A stretch of 48,113 bases of DNA from Melioribacter roseus (GCA_020723165.1 DYJK01000014.1:1-48113), one strand, 5' to 3'; counted from the first letter of the stretch, positions 8,495-19,335 are shown. A program made the numbers and translations. Notes: a model not told the origin generated them from the letters alone.

Positions 8495-9693
8495 ACAAAC
8501 CTTTTAAGCTTTTACTCCTTTCGCTTATTTCCGGTTTCTTATTTATCTCGTGTGATGATGATCCTTCATCTACCGGGCTTGGACTAGTAACGGATAAAGA
8601 TAAAGTACAATTTGCAGAACTTGATTCATATTCAGCCGGGATGAGGCAATCATCCGATTATTTTGAAGGTAAACAAAATTTAGGTTCATCCGAGTTATTA
8701 ATCCTTGGTAAAAATTCCAATTCAGAAAGTGTAGTGCTGTTACATTTCTCGATCTTTCTAACCGACTCTTTGAAGACACAATTAAACAACCACGAAGCAT
8801 TTGTTACAAAGGCATGGTTGCAGATGACACCTAATTATACTTTAGGTGATGTCAATAATAATTTTGATTTTACGGTACATAAAATTAATTCGCAGTGGAG
8901 TTCCGTAGGATTTAACAAAGATAGTCTTTTATCAGGCAGTTTTAGTTTTGATCCTACTAATGTTTTAACCTCAAAAACGATAGACGATACAACATTTAAT
9001 TTTGAAGTAGAACCGGAAGTTGTTCAAAAGTGGCTGGAATATCATGCTGATACATTGAACAATCCTAAATATTATGGATTGTTGCTGAAGCCGGCACCCG
9101 GCACTCAAAAATTTATAGGGTTCAACTCTTTGCAGTCGTCCGACTCTGAAACAAGACCGTTAATTAATGTTGTAATGGAAAAACCATCGGTTTATAAAGA
9201 TACTATAAGTATCAATCCGTATATGGATCTGCATGTTGTAACCGGAGATGTTCCGACAAATCCTAACAGAATAATTTTAGAAGGGGGTTTGCCGATTCAA
9301 GGGAACCTATTTTTTGATCTTTCATCGCTTACCAAAGATCTTATAATTAACAAAGCTACATTAGAATTAACGGTTGATACTTTAGCATCGTTCGATGGGA
9401 ATCCTAAATCCGATTCTATACTTGCAAGAATATTGAAAGACAGTACAGCAAAATCGTTGACAAGTGATAGTTTAATCGCTACTGTAATCAAGAGAACCGG
9501 TAATGTTTTTAGTGGTGATATAACATGGATGGTGCAGCGCTGGATTCAAGGAACTGTTGAAAACCAAGGTATACTTCTCGAATTGTATGATGAAGAATTT
9601 AGTGCAGCACGGATATCACTGTATGGTACCAAAGAGCCGGAAGTTTCACTTAGACCACGCCTTAAAATAATTTATGTGAAGAAAAAGAATTAA
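8491..9693 (+). CDS. Envelope lipoprotein, DUF4270/DNRLRE-like
   Basis: 400 residues. It starts with TTG at 8491, overlapping the gmhB stop as TTGA. A lipoprotein signal is clear: MNKPFK, a hydrophobic stretch, then lipobox FLFIS before C21, followed by DDD. The rest is soluble and beta-rich, with two similar halves: each has a block of beta segments followed by a WM/VQKW- or WIQG-type segment and a conserved PLINVVME / PRLKIIYV strand ending. That pattern resembles the DNRLRE-type beta-sandwich and the DUF4270 proteins often found beside glgA in Bacteroidota. The biochemical function is unknown. It is followed by an outer-membrane protein whose ATG overlaps its stop by one base (TAATG). Confidence 0.6.
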   Translation: MNKPFKLLLLSLISGFLFISCDDDPSSTGLGLVTDKDKVQFAELDSYSAGMRQSSDYFEGKQNLGSSELLILGKNSNSESVVLLHFSIFLTDSLKTQLNNHEAFVTKAWLQMTPNYTLGDVNNNFDFTVHKINSQWSSVGFNKDSLLSGSFSFDPTNVLTSKTIDDTTFNFEVEPEVVQKWLEYHADTLNNPKYYGLLLKPAPGTQKFIGFNSLQSSDSETRPLINVVMEKPSVYKDTISINPYMDLHVVTGDVPTNPNRIILEGGLPIQGNLFFDLSSLTKDLIINKATLELTVDTLASFDGNPKSDSILARILKDSTAKSLTSDSLIATVIKRTGNVFSGDITWMVQRWIQGTVENQGILLELYDEEFSAARISLYGTKEPEVSLRPRLKIIYVKKKN

Positions 9694-10937
9694 TGAAAAT
9701 TAAAAAATATTTTTTAGCGTTATTACTTATAATCCCGTTTGAGATTTTCGCATCCGGCGGATCTTTTTATTCGCGTTACGGATTGGGAGATTTTTACTAT
9801 TCAATATCCGCAAGAAGATTGGCGATAGGAGAATTAGGTATTGCCCTCTCAGATTATGATTACCTGAATAATCTTAATCCGGCAAGCTGGAGTAAATTAC
9901 GCTTGACTCGTGTTGAAACCGGGGTTCTTTACCACGGCACTGATATTTCTTCGGCAACAAGTTCCGTATTCCATTCTCAAACAATTTTTTCAGGAATTAT
10001 TCTCGGTTTCCCAATTGATAATGATCTTGGTATAGCATTGACCGGCGGAGTTGTCCCTTATTCGAATGTTAATTATGAAATATTAGGTGAAGAACAAGAT
10101 TCTTTGGTTGGTTCCTATGATGCTCATTACAAGGGAGATGGGGGATTATCAAAAGTATTTCTTGGTCTGTCATATAAATTACCGATGGATATTTCTTTTG
10201 GTGCTTCCTTCGAATATTATACCGGTAGAATTCAATACTCAACTGCAATCGATTTTTCGACTGAAGCTTCTGTGCGCGATGCTTCTTTCATAACAGATTA
10301 TAGTCATCATGGGGTCGGTTTTACTTTAGGTCTCATCTCTAATAATTTATCAGAACTATTTGGAATTGAGAAACTGAATGATATTAGGATTGGTGTTACG
10401 TACTCTAACGGTGTCAAATTAACAACTGATAGCACAAATACTTCGCAGACGATTATCGGAGATTTAATTTCCTCTGCCGGTACTTTCAAGACAGAATTGC
10501 CGTACCGTCTCGGTATCGGTCTCTCGATGAAGTGGAATGATAGATACAACATTTTGTTTGATTATCTTTTCCAGCCGATGGGCGAATTATCTTTTGAAGG
10601 TAATAAAACTCAAGAGTTAAGAAACCTGAATAAATTTAGTCTGGGATTTGAGTATCGTAACCCGGAATCCAGGTCACAGTCATTCTGGGAACACATAATG
10701 TTGAGAACCGGTTTAAGTTTTGAACAAACACAATACGTAGTTAATGGAAATGGGATCGATCAAATTTCATTTTATACCGGGTTATCTTTGCCAATTGGAT
10801 ATGATAACACAGTTGATTTGGCATTCCAGATCGGTAAAAGGGGAACAACAGATAACAATTTATTATCAGAGAATATTTATAAATTTTCCATAACTTTCAG
10901 CATCGGAGAACTTTGGTTCATTAGAAGTGATAGATAA
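9693..10937 (+). CDS. Outer-membrane beta-barrel protein (FadL/OmpP1-like)
   Basis: 414 residues. A signal peptide (MKIKKYFLALLLIIPFEIFA) ends near residue 20, and the mature protein opens with SGGSFYSRYGLGDF. The body has many alternating aromatic/aliphatic strands (for example GIALTGGVVPYSNVNYEI, VFLGLSYKLPMDISFGASFEYYTG, FSITFSIGELWF), as expected for a barrel of about 14 strands. The N-terminal segment with NNLNPASW is typical of Bacteroidota FadL-like porins. The substrate is unknown. It sits between a lipoprotein and a TPR protein in the same operon, and overlaps the next gene by 11 bases. The outer-membrane assignment is inferred from signal and strand pattern. Confidence 0.65.
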   Translation: MKIKKYFLALLLIIPFEIFASGGSFYSRYGLGDFYYSISARRLAIGELGIALSDYDYLNNLNPASWSKLRLTRVETGVLYHGTDISSATSSVFHSQTIFSGIILGFPIDNDLGIALTGGVVPYSNVNYEILGEEQDSLVGSYDAHYKGDGGLSKVFLGLSYKLPMDISFGASFEYYTGRIQYSTAIDFSTEASVRDASFITDYSHHGVGFTLGLISNNLSELFGIEKLNDIRIGVTYSNGVKLTTDSTNTSQTIIGDLISSAGTFKTELPYRLGIGLSMKWNDRYNILFDYLFQPMGELSFEGNKTQELRNLNKFSLGFEYRNPESRSQSFWEHIMLRTGLSFEQTQYVVNGNGIDQISFYTGLSLPIGYDNTVDLAFQIGKRGTTDNNLLSENIYKFSITFSIGELWFIRSDR

Positions 10938-12195
10938 AACAAACGTAAGGAAAATTAAATTGAAACGGGGAACAATTCTTTTCGTATTTATTTTGCTGAT
11001 TGCCAGCATTACACTTAAAGCTCAAAATGAGCTTCTAACAAATTTCAGTCTCTTCTACGAATACCATAAAAACAAAGATTTTCAGAGCGCACTTCCATAT
11101 GGATGGAAAGTTGTCAATACCGACCCGTCCCAATTTTTAAAATATAAAATTTTCTCAAGGATGGAAGAAGCTTTGTGGTATTTGCATGATAGCAGCAATG
11201 TATCGGATCAGGAGAAGATGGCAATCAAAGATACAATGAATTACTTCTATGATAAGGCAATTCAATATGAATCGAACTTAGCGGGTTTTTATACAGCAAG
11301 AAAAGCTTATGTTAAGGAAGTGTGGAATAATAGCGATCCCAATGAAATAATAAAAATATACGAATCTGCTTTAGAAAAAGATGCTGCACTGCCAACATTT
11401 TATAAAGACCGTTTGGGAATGCTTTACGTTAATAATGCATCAGACGAAAACGAATATAAATTAAAAGCTTTGGATCTATATTCTAAATTGGCTGAAGAAG
11501 AAGCTGATAATCCGGTATGGAATCAGAAGCTTGAATCAATAGCAGAAAATATTGAAGAGTTGGTGGACATTACTAAGAAATCATGGGATTTCGATAAGGA
11601 AAATCCGGAAAAAGCATGGAAATATGCAGCCACATGTATTAAAGCTCAAGACTTTGAAAAAGCAAAAGAACCGTTAGAGTTTCTCACAATCAAAGCACCG
11701 GAGGTTATTAATTATTGGAAACAGTTGGCTAGTGTTTATGATAAATTGGAAATGACAGATAAAGCAACTTCTGCTTACAAAAAATTAATTGAATTGCAGC
11801 CGGACAATAGAGATAACTATGTTAACATTGCGCTTGTTTATAAAAAGTTGGAACAGTTATCAGTTTCAAGGACCTATCTACAAAAAGCAATGAACATAGA
11901 TTCGAACTGGGATTACCCGGTTTTAATCGAAGCACAACTTTATGAACAAAGTGCCAGGTCATGCGAATTCGATTTTATGGCAAAGTGTGTTTATTTACTT
12001 GCAGTAAGTTCTTATAGAAAAGCTGCCGGTATGGGTGGACAATTTGCCACAACTGCTTCGGATAGAGTAAAGGCGTTACAAAATTCGATACCGACAAAAG
12101 AAGATTATTTCTTTAGAAAATTAAAATCAGGCGATACAATTAAAATTGAAGGTGCTTGTTACGCATGGATTGGAAGATCTGTAAACGTACCGTGA
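10927..12195 (+). CDS. TPR-repeat protein, exported
   Basis: 422 residues from the GTG at 10927, which overlaps the preceding stop; a TTG at 10960 would give a more compact signal peptide ([20 protein letters not shown], cleaved before Q). The mature part is helical, with tetratricopeptide-like repeats. The clearest are around residues 215-305: [40 protein letters not shown] and [20 protein letters not shown]. It probably acts as a periplasmic scaffold for the lipoprotein and porin encoded just upstream; that is inference from co-location. No catalytic domain is visible. Confidence 0.65.
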   Translation: MIDKTNVRKIKLKRGTILFVFILLIASITLKAQNELLTNFSLFYEYHKNKDFQSALPYGWKVVNTDPSQFLKYKIFSRMEEALWYLHDSSNVSDQEKMAIKDTMNYFYDKAIQYESNLAGFYTARKAYVKEVWNNSDPNEIIKIYESALEKDAALPTFYKDRLGMLYVNNASDENEYKLKALDLYSKLAEEEADNPVWNQKLESIAENIEELVDITKKSWDFDKENPEKAWKYAATCIKAQDFEKAKEPLEFLTIKAPEVINYWKQLASVYDKLEMTDKATSAYKKLIELQPDNRDNYVNIALVYKKLEQLSVSRTYLQKAMNIDSNWDYPVLIEAQLYEQSARSCEFDFMAKCVYLLAVSSYRKAAGMGGQFATTASDRVKALQNSIPTKEDYFFRKLKSGDTIKIEGACYAWIGRSVNVP

Positions 12196-12223
12196 TCACA
12201 AATTATTCAAAAAAATAAATTAT

Positions 12224-13525
12224 ATGCTACAATATCTTACTGCTGATCCTGAAATATTAAAGATTGCACAACTTGAAATTAATAGACAGCAATCAAATCT
12301 TGAATTAATTGCATCCGAAAATTTTGTAAGTCTTGCGGTCCTAAGTGCTGCCGGTTCTGTTCTAACAAACAAATATGCTGAAGGCTACCCGGGCAAAAGG
12401 TATTACGGCGGATGTGAATTTGTTGATATGGCGGAAGACCTTGCACGGGAACGTTTGAAAAAACTATTCGGTGCTGAATATGTTAATGTTCAACCACACA
12501 GCGGCTCGCAAGCTAATATGGCTGCTTATATGGCTCTTCTTAAACCCGGTGATACAATCCTGGGATTAAGCTTAGATCATGGGGGCCATTTAACTCATGG
12601 TTCTTTAGTTAATTTTTCCGGACAAATCTACAGAGCAATTCCTTATACTTTAGATAGAGAAACAAAATTACTTGATTATAATTTGGTTGAAGACTTAGCG
12701 AAGAAAGAAAAACCAAAACTTATCGTAATGGGTGCAAGTGCATATTCACGCGATTGGGATTTTGCAAAGTTCAGGGAAATCGCTGATAAAGTTGGTGCGT
12801 TATTGATGTGTGATATTGCTCATCCGGCTGGTTTAATTGCTAAAGGTCTTTTGAATAACCCTCTTCCGTATTGTGATGTAGTGACTTCGACAACACATAA
12901 AACTCTCCGCGGGCCACGTGGCGGTATAATAATGATGGGTAAAGACCGCGATAATCCATTAGGAGTTAAAACATTAAAAGGTGACCGTTTAAAATTAATG
13001 TCTGAAATTTTTGATGGAATGGTTATGCCCGGTATCCAGGGTGGACCACTAATGCATGTAATAATGGCTAAAGCAGTTGCGTTCGGGGAAGCACTTCAAG
13101 ATTCATTTACTGATTATGTTAAGCTAGTAATAAAAAATGCACAAACATTAGCCAACGAATTAATGAATTATGGATATGAAATAGTATCCGGCGGAACAGA
13201 TAATCATTTAATGTTAGTTGATCTCACCAAAAATAATTTGAGCGGTAAAAAAATTGAGAATGCACTCGGTGCTGCCGGCATCACTGTAAATAAAAATATG
13301 ATTCCATTCGATACTAAAAGTCCTTTTGTTACAAGCGGTATTAGGATTGGTACACCGGCTGTTACTACAAGGGGGATGAAAGAAAACGAGATGAAAATTA
13401 TTGCTTCATTTATTGATAGAGCAATTATGAATTATGAGAATGAAGCGTTGCTGAAAAATATTAGTGAAGAAGTTGCCAGGTTGTGCAGTAAATTTCCTTT
13501 GTACCCTGAATTAAAATTAAACTAA
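12224..13525 (+). CDS. glyA: Serine hydroxymethyltransferase
   Basis: 433 residues, normal length. The PLP-lysine is K226 in [14 protein letters not shown]197 and H200 in CDIAHPAG hold the cofactor ring. [12 protein letters not shown] and [14 protein letters not shown] are signature segments. It interconverts serine + THF and glycine + 5,10-methylene-THF. It lies 28 bases after the TPR gene with no terminator between, and just before tatC. Together with ftcD/fchA it makes this part of the chromosome rich in one-carbon genes, though they sit in different operons. Confidence 0.97.
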   Translation: MLQYLTADPEILKIAQLEINRQQSNLELIASENFVSLAVLSAAGSVLTNKYAEGYPGKRYYGGCEFVDMAEDLARERLKKLFGAEYVNVQPHSGSQANMAAYMALLKPGDTILGLSLDHGGHLTHGSLVNFSGQIYRAIPYTLDRETKLLDYNLVEDLAKKEKPKLIVMGASAYSRDWDFAKFREIADKVGALLMCDIAHPAGLIAKGLLNNPLPYCDVVTSTTHKTLRGPRGGIIMMGKDRDNPLGVKTLKGDRLKLMSEIFDGMVMPGIQGGPLMHVIMAKAVAFGEALQDSFTDYVKLVIKNAQTLANELMNYGYEIVSGGTDNHLMLVDLTKNNLSGKKIENALGAAGITVNKNMIPFDTKSPFVTSGIRIGTPAVTTRGMKENEMKIIASFIDRAIMNYENEALLKNISEEVARLCSKFPLYPELKLN

Positions 13526-13532
13526 ATTCATT

Positions 13533-14288
13533 GTGAGCACTAAAGGGAAAAACCACTCCGATAAGTCTGCAAATACTGAAATCGAAATGTCCTTTCTTGA
13601 GCATCTCGAAGAACTGAGATGGCGCATCATTTATGCTTTAATAGGAATTGTAATTGGGGCCATTGTTGCGTGGATATTCATCGACTTCTTTATTGATCAG
13701 ATTCTACTACTCCCGGCTAAGACAGCTAAACTCAAACTTCAGAACTTACGTCCTTTTGGGCAGCTCTTTATTTACTTTCAAGTAGCGATTATACTGGGAT
13801 TTATTTTTAGTATCCCGAATGTATTCCTACAATTGTGGAAATTTATATCGCCGGCATTAAAAGAAAATGAAAAAAAATACATTACTGCAATTGTAATTTT
13901 CACAACACTATGCTTTTTGTTAGGGGTAACTTTTGCATACTTTGTAATGCTTCCTTTGGCACTGAAGTTTGCTGTACAGTTTGGTTCACCCTTGATCGAA
14001 AATAATTTTTCTATCGATGAGTATTTTTCAATTATTCTTAGTGTTATTCTTGGTGCCGGACTTGTGTTCGAATTACCGATGCTCTCATTTTTCTTATCAA
14101 AGATAGGGATATTAACACCCGGGGTAATGCGTAGGTACCGCAGACATTCAATTGTAGCTATTTTAATATTTGCCGCTATTTTAACACCCGGCACCGACCC
14201 GGTTTCCCAGGTGATTCTTGCCATTCCATTGGTTATTTTATACGAAATAAGTATTTTAGTTTCAAAAATTTTCCAAAAGAAAACTTGA
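13533..14288 (+). CDS. tatC: Sec-independent protein translocase subunit TatC
   Basis: 251 residues from GTG at 13533. The signature opening SFLEHLEELRWRIIYAL is at about 20-36; six membrane helices can be traced; a conserved loop FISPALKENEKKY and the ending LTPGTDPVSQVILAIP are family features. TatC recognises twin-arginine signals and forms the Tat export receptor. tatA/tatB are not in the window. A likely local client is ActB (SRRKFL signal), encoded 2 kb downstream. It overlaps the next gene by four bases (TTGA). Confidence 0.93.
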   Translation: MSTKGKNHSDKSANTEIEMSFLEHLEELRWRIIYALIGIVIGAIVAWIFIDFFIDQILLLPAKTAKLKLQNLRPFGQLFIYFQVAIILGFIFSIPNVFLQLWKFISPALKENEKKYITAIVIFTTLCFLLGVTFAYFVMLPLALKFAVQFGSPLIENNFSIDEYFSIILSVILGAGLVFELPMLSFFLSKIGILTPGVMRRYRRHSIVAILIFAAILTPGTDPVSQVILAIPLVILYEISILVSKIFQKKT

Positions 14289-15265
14289 AACTAACATCGC
14301 TCTCAGAAATCACTTACCTTGTTGAAGACGAATTAAAACAATTCAATGAATTATTTAAAAAATCATTGAAATCAAAAGCCGGTCTTGTTGATCTTGTAGC
14401 CAGGTATATTCTTCGTCAAAAAGGGAAAAAAATAAGACCAGTTCTTGTACTCCTATCAAGTAAAATCTCCGGTGGAATTAACGAACGAAGTTACCGCGGT
14501 GCCACTCTTGTTGAATTACTTCATACAGCTACTCTTGTTCACGATGATGTTGTTGATAATGCCGAGAAAAGGAGAGGTTTCAAATCGATCAATGCCGTAT
14601 TTAAAAATAAAGTAGCTGTTTTAATGGGCGATTATCTTCTTGCGCGTGGATTAATGCTTGCGGTGGATGGGAATGATTTTGATTTTCTGCGCGTAATAAC
14701 AAATACCGTTAAAAGAATGTCAGAGGGTGAACTTGTCCAAATCAACAAGACAAGAAAACTTGATAACGATGAAGAAACTTATTTCAGGATTATATCGGAT
14801 AAAACTGCATCTCTGTTATCTACTTGTTGCGAAATTGGTGCAAGAGCTTCTACAAAAGACGAAAATAAAATTAATGCTATAAAAGAATTTGGTGAGAATT
14901 TAGGGATGGCTTTCCAGATTAGGGATGATATTTTAGATTATGTAGGCACTACAAAATTATTTGGTAAACCGCTCGGCGGAGATATCAAAGAAAAGAAACT
15001 AACTTTACCTTTGATACATGCTCTAAAAAATTCCGGCAACGGCGAATCAAAAAAAATATTGAGTGCAATTAAAAGCGGCGGTAATAAATTAGATATCGAT
15101 TATATAGTCGACTTTGTTAAGAGACACAACGGCATTGCATATGCTGAGAATGTATCAAAGAAATTTGCTGAACAAGCAATAAATAACCTTTCAATTTTTG
15201 AAGACACTGAAATAAAATCTGGTCTACAGTCGATAGTTAATTTTGTAGTTGAAAGAAAAAATTAA
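14285..15265 (+). CDS. Polyprenyl diphosphate synthase (long-chain, quinone tail type)
   Basis: 326 residues with a TTG start overlapping the tatC stop. The first aspartate-rich motif is DDVVD (87-91) in LVHDDVVDNAEKRRG; the second is DDILD (214-218) in AFQIRDDILDYVG. The GKKIRP segment near 47-52 binds diphosphate. It condenses isopentenyl diphosphate onto allylic primers; length and motif type fit octaprenyl/heptaprenyl-type synthases that make menaquinone side chains. That would suit the quinol-oxidising operon starting 230 bases downstream, but chain length cannot be read from sequence by eye. Confidence 0.88.
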   Translation: MKLTSLSEITYLVEDELKQFNELFKKSLKSKAGLVDLVARYILRQKGKKIRPVLVLLSSKISGGINERSYRGATLVELLHTATLVHDDVVDNAEKRRGFKSINAVFKNKVAVLMGDYLLARGLMLAVDGNDFDFLRVITNTVKRMSEGELVQINKTRKLDNDEETYFRIISDKTASLLSTCCEIGARASTKDENKINAIKEFGENLGMAFQIRDDILDYVGTTKLFGKPLGGDIKEKKLTLPLIHALKNSGNGESKKILSAIKSGGNKLDIDYIVDFVKRHNGIAYAENVSKKFAEQAINNLSIFEDTEIKSGLQSIVNFVVERKN

Positions 15266-15398
15266 TATCAAAAGGTCTTATAAGAGGGATTAATTTTTTA
15301 ATTTTTTTGTTCTATAATTTTTTTGTTTTTAAATCTCATTTCTTATCTTAACCACAAGAATTTTTGAAAATTCTATATCTTGTCCTAATAAATCATAT

Positions 15399-15433
15399 TT
15401 CTGATAGACCTTAAACGATCGGGCATATCAGAA
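15399..15433. promoter_or_regulatory. Inverted repeat upstream of the respiratory operon
   Basis: A perfect 8-base inverted repeat, TTCTGATA (15399-15406) and TATCAGAA (15426-15433), with 19 bases between, lies in the 227-base leader before actA. It could be an operator or an mRNA hairpin; no U-tract follows, so it is not a terminator. No known regulator site was recognised. Confidence 0.35.
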
Positions 15434-15492
15434 TTTCCAAATAAATAAAAACAAGCAACGAAGGGAACAAACCTATATTCTTTAGGCAATAA

Positions 15493-16062
15493 ATGAAAAA
15501 AACTGTTCTTGATTATGCTCTTAAGATTCGTCTTCCACTTACATTATTTGTTGTAGCTACAACATTCGTTTTAACATATTATATATCGCGGCCTGAAAGA
15601 GATGGCATAGGATATACACCCCAGCAGCCGATAAATTTTTCCCATAAACTTCATGCCGGTACAATGGGGATTGATTGCCAGTATTGCCATATCAATGTTA
15701 CAAAAGGACGCTACGCAACAATTCCTTCAGCAAATATCTGTATGAATTGCCATACGTTAGCTCGTAAAGATAGACCTGAAATTGTAAAGCTTACACAATA
15801 TTATGAAGAAGGAAAGCCGATACCTTGGAAGCGAGTTCATAAGGTACCCGATTATGCATACTTTAATCACAGTGTACATGTGAACAAAAACATTGACTGC
15901 ACTAGCTGCCATGGTGACGTTAAAGAAATGGAAGTTGTCGGACAAGTCCGCCAGTTCACTATGAAAGCTTGTCTCGATTGTCATAGACAGCCGCATGAAA
16001 ATCTTCCATATCTAAAACAAGTTAATATTGGACCAGAAAATTGCGCTGTTTGTCATCGCTAA
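15493..16062 (+). CDS. actA: Alternative complex III pentaheme cytochrome c subunit ActA
   Basis: 189 residues. A hydrophobic segment at about 13-31 is a signal/anchor. Five heme c motifs are present: CQYCH (62-66), CMNCH (83-87), CTSCH (136-140), CLDCH (160-164) and CAVCH (184-188), the expected number for ActA. Extra histidines in NFSHKLHAG and YFNHSVHV fit the sixth-ligand pattern of the cytochrome c7/c3-like fold. In alternative complex III it collects electrons from ActB on the periplasmic side and passes them towards the oxidase. First gene of the operon. It is shorter than some ActA proteins but complete in heme motifs. Confidence 0.93.
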   Translation: MKKTVLDYALKIRLPLTLFVVATTFVLTYYISRPERDGIGYTPQQPINFSHKLHAGTMGIDCQYCHINVTKGRYATIPSANICMNCHTLARKDRPEIVKLTQYYEEGKPIPWKRVHKVPDYAYFNHSVHVNKNIDCTSCHGDVKEMEVVGQVRQFTMKACLDCHRQPHENLPYLKQVNIGPENCAVCHR

Positions 16063-16080
16063 AAATGTTTTGGAGTGTTT

Positions 16081-16260
16081 ATGAGTGAAAATAAAAACTT
16101 AGACAGAAAAAAATTTTTAAGTATAGTTGGTCTTGGTGCCGGAATCGGATTTTTATCTTCGTTGACAGTCGTAAAGTTATTTAAATCAAAAATTTATAAT
16201 AGAAAAAACGTTTCAGTTAAAATTCATCCGTCCGCAGTAAAACGGAATGATAAGGTTTAG
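16081..16260 (+). CDS. Small Tat-signal-like membrane protein between actA and actB
   Basis: 59 residues from the ATG at 16081; the frame also allows GTG at 16075. The sequence LDRKKFLSIVGLGAGIGFLSS looks like a twin-arginine signal with the second arginine replaced (RK instead of RR), then one hydrophobic helix, then a short basic tail. It fits exactly between actA and actB with gaps of 18 and 3 bases, and AAGG before the actB ATG lies in its last codons. It could be a small ACIII subunit or assembly helper, or the relic of a larger Tat protein. It is not a subunit I recognise by name. It is easily missed because of its size. Confidence 0.6.
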   Translation: MSENKNLDRKKFLSIVGLGAGIGFLSSLTVVKLFKSKIYNRKNVSVKIHPSAVKRNDKV

Positions 16261-16263
16261 CAA

Positions 16264-19200
16264 ATGAATAATTCCGATAAAATAAAAGATGATAATAAAA
16301 GTTATTGGAAGAGTCTAAAAGCGTACGATAACGACCCCGAAGTACTAAAGTTGAAACAAAATGAATTTGTTGACGGTGTTACAGATGAATTTAAATCATC
16401 ACAATTACCAGATATATCACGCAGAAAATTTTTAGCGTTGCTTTCGGCTTCAGCAGCATTAACCGCAACTGCATGTACCGATTACCGTGACAAAGGTGAG
16501 ATAGTCCCTTATAATAAACGTCCTGAAAATGTATCGCCGGGTACGGCAAATTTTTATGCTTCAACGTGTAATGGATGCTCGCAAGCATGTGGTATTATTG
16601 TTAAAACGAGGGAAGGCAGACCGATCAAAATTGATGGCAATACCGATCACCCGATTAACAAAGGGAAAATTTGTGCAAAGGGACAAGCAAGCATTTTAAA
16701 TCTTTATGACCCGGAAAGATTGAATAACCCTACTTATAATAAAAGAAAGATTGATTGGAGCGATGCCGATAGTAATATTATCGATGCTTTAAACAAATCC
16801 CAAACCGATGGTAAGCAAATAGCAATTGTAACCGGTGCAATAGTTTCTCCAACGATCAAAAAAGTTTTTGATACATTTACGGCAAAGTATAACAATACAA
16901 AAATTTATTCTTATGACTTGTTAAATGATGCAATACGACGCGATGCGTGGTTTGAATGTTATGGCAGTAACGACTATCCTTCGATTAAATGGAATGAACC
17001 GAATATTATACTTGCTCTCGATTCCGACTTTTTAGGGTCTGAAGGAAATTATATTGAGAATATGAATCTCTTTACACAAAAGAGAGAAACATTATCGAAA
17101 CTTGATTTTAATAGATTGTATGCCGCCGAAGGAAGAATGAGCGTCACCGGTTCATTAGCCGATTATAGATTAAGGATTCCTCCTGATCAGCAATATGATT
17201 TTGTAATGGCGCTTACAAATGAATTGTTGAAAAAAGGTTCGGCAATATCGATTAATTCGCAAGTCCAAGCAAAAGTTCAAAAATTCTCTTTAAATAAATT
17301 TGAAAGAACGGTTGGTAAAGAAAAACTAACACATCTTGTTGAAGATTTAAATGCAAATCGCGGCAAATCGATTATCCATGCCGGTGATACTTTGAGTAAG
17401 GATGTTCATATTGCCGTAAATCTGCTAAATGAAATTTTGGGGAACACACAGATTTACGATTACAAAAAAACATTCAAAACAGTTCTTCCCGGTTCGACTA
17501 AAGGTGATTTCAAACAATTAATTGCTTCGATGAACAATGATGGTGTTGGTGTTGTAATTCATTTTGATTCAAACCCGGTTTTCACATTAGCCGGAGATTT
17601 CGGGTATACATCTGCATTGAAGAAAGTAGAAACTATAGTTGCACTAACCGAAAGTGAGAATGAGACTTCATCAGTTGCGCATTACACGTTACCGATAAAT
17701 AACCAACTTGAAAATTGGGGTGATGCATATGTTAGAGGTGGTGTTTATAGTTTACAGCAGCCGGTTATCTCGCCGGTTTTTAACACAAGACAAAAGGAAG
17801 CTGTTCTATTAACATGGATTAATGGTAAGACAAATTCTTATTCTCATAATATCTATCATAATTTCTTGATGGATAATTTCAACACTGAAATTTATCCGCG
17901 TAAAAAACCTTTCTCTGATCAAAAAACTTTTTGGTTATCTGCTTTACACGATGGTGTTGTTACTCTTGATGAAAATATTCAGCCATCAAAAGAAATTAAT
18001 ACTTCTGCATTATTGAATACTAATGAAAGTTTAAGCAATGGTTTTGTTCTTCATCTAACAAACAGTTATTATTTAAGTGATGGTAAATTTGCTAATAACG
18101 GATGGCTTCAAGAGTTACCGCATCCCATAACGAAAGTTGCCTGGGATAATTATGCAGCAGTTTCACCAAATACAGCTAAAGAAATTAGCGTTGAGAACAA
18201 TGATTTGGTTGAAGTGAATATCAACGGAAGAAATTTGACACTACCGGCACTTGTGCAACCCGGCATGAGTGATAAAACGATTAACATAGAACTTGGTTAT
18301 GGAAGAAAAGTTTGCGGCGATGTAGGGAAAGATGTCGGTTCTAATTCAATTAAATTGATATCGAAAGATTCATCGATTTCACCATTCATCTATTCAAACG
18401 CTTCCATAAAAAAATCATCAGGTACACACAAACTTGTTACTACGCAAGAACACCATTCATTAGATGATACATTTGTAAAAGATTTCCATCGCATAAGGAA
18501 TATTATCCAGGAAGGTACTGTTAATAAGTATAAAAACGATTCGAACTTTTTACATCACGAAAAACATGAAGTATTCAGCATTACAAACGAACATGAATAC
18601 AACGGAATGAAATGGGCGATGGCCATAGATTTGAACAAATGTACAAATTGCAGTGTTTGTATCTCTTCATGTAATGTTGAAAATAACATCCCGGTTGTTG
18701 GTAAACCCCAGGTAGAGCGCGGTAGGGAAATGCAATGGATGAGGATCGACCGGTATTATTCTGGAACGCCGGATGAACCTATTGTAAGTAACCAGCCGAT
18801 GTTATGCCAGCATTGTGATAATGCCCCTTGCGAAAATGTCTGCCCGGTTAACGCTACAAATCATAGTCCCGATGGATTGAACCAAATGGTTTACAACCGC
18901 TGTGTTGGAACCAGGTACTGCTCGAATAACTGTCCTTATAAAGTAAGAAGATATAACTTTTTTGATTACCGCGATGAATTTGCCGATGCTTATTATGAAA
19001 ATGATTTAACAGCTTTAGTTAACAATCCCGAAGTGACCGTTCGATCCCGTGGAGTTATGGAAAAATGTACTTTCTGCGTACAAAGAATTATGGAAGCCAG
19101 ATCGAATGCAATACGCGACGGCAGAGAATTAAAGGGAAGTGATGTAGTTACTGCATGTCAGCAAGCTTGCCCTACAAATGCAATTGTGTTTGGCAATGCG

Positions 19201-19335
19201 AACGATCCGGAATCGCCGGTTGCAAAATTGCGAGATCTTAATCTTGCTTATCATGTATTAGAAGAATTAAATATTAAACCGAATGTTACATACATAGCAA
19301 AATTAAGAAACACCCATTCGGAGGAAATTGCGTGA
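16264..19335 (+). CDS. actB: Alternative complex III iron-sulfur subunit ActB (molybdopterin-like plus Fe-S domains)
   Basis: 1023 residues. A Tat signal, [15 protein letters not shown], lies at 52-66 behind a long leader. The N-terminal part resembles Mo-bis-MGD oxidoreductases, including C102, C105, C109 and C137 (CNGCSQAC...ICAKG); in characterised ACIII this domain carries no molybdenum. The C-terminal domain (about 785-985) is ferredoxin-like, with 15 cysteines in four groups: 793/796/799/803, 848/851/856/860, 880/886/890 and 935/938/965/969. That matches three [4Fe-4S] and one [3Fe-4S] cluster known for ActB. It moves electrons from the quinol site in ActC to hemes of ActA. Its stop overlaps actC (GTGA). 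Confidence 0.95.
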   Translation: MNNSDKIKDDNKSYWKSLKAYDNDPEVLKLKQNEFVDGVTDEFKSSQLPDISRRKFLALLSASAALTATACTDYRDKGEIVPYNKRPENVSPGTANFYASTCNGCSQACGIIVKTREGRPIKIDGNTDHPINKGKICAKGQASILNLYDPERLNNPTYNKRKIDWSDADSNIIDALNKSQTDGKQIAIVTGAIVSPTIKKVFDTFTAKYNNTKIYSYDLLNDAIRRDAWFECYGSNDYPSIKWNEPNIILALDSDFLGSEGNYIENMNLFTQKRETLSKLDFNRLYAAEGRMSVTGSLADYRLRIPPDQQYDFVMALTNELLKKGSAISINSQVQAKVQKFSLNKFERTVGKEKLTHLVEDLNANRGKSIIHAGDTLSKDVHIAVNLLNEILGNTQIYDYKKTFKTVLPGSTKGDFKQLIASMNNDGVGVVIHFDSNPVFTLAGDFGYTSALKKVETIVALTESENETSSVAHYTLPINNQLENWGDAYVRGGVYSLQQPVISPVFNTRQKEAVLLTWINGKTNSYSHNIYHNFLMDNFNTEIYPRKKPFSDQKTFWLSALHDGVVTLDENIQPSKEINTSALLNTNESLSNGFVLHLTNSYYLSDGKFANNGWLQELPHPITKVAWDNYAAVSPNTAKEISVENNDLVEVNINGRNLTLPALVQPGMSDKTINIELGYGRKVCGDVGKDVGSNSIKLISKDSSISPFIYSNASIKKSSGTHKLVTTQEHHSLDDTFVKDFHRIRNIIQEGTVNKYKNDSNFLHHEKHEVFSITNEHEYNGMKWAMAIDLNKCTNCSVCISSCNVENNIPVVGKPQVERGREMQWMRIDRYYSGTPDEPIVSNQPMLCQHCDNAPCENVCPVNATNHSPDGLNQMVYNRCVGTRYCSNNCPYKVRRYNFFDYRDEFADAYYENDLTALVNNPEVTVRSRGVMEKCTFCVQRIMEARSNAIRDGRELKGSDVVTACQQACPTNAIVFGNANDPESPVAKLRDLNLAYHVLEELNIKPNVTYIAKLRNTHSEEIA

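Noticed and set aside
12196-12223. Riboswitch before glyA
   Set aside because: The gap is only 28 bases, too short for a glycine or other riboswitch.
13778-14224. 148-codon minus-strand frame inside tatC
   Set aside because: Antisense shadow of a clear tatC; no family features, low-complexity composition, no start signal.
16264-19335. ActB read as a molybdenum oxidoreductase
   Set aside because: The Mo-like N-terminal domain is fused to a 15-cysteine Fe-S domain and sits in a complete ACIII operon; this is the ActB architecture.
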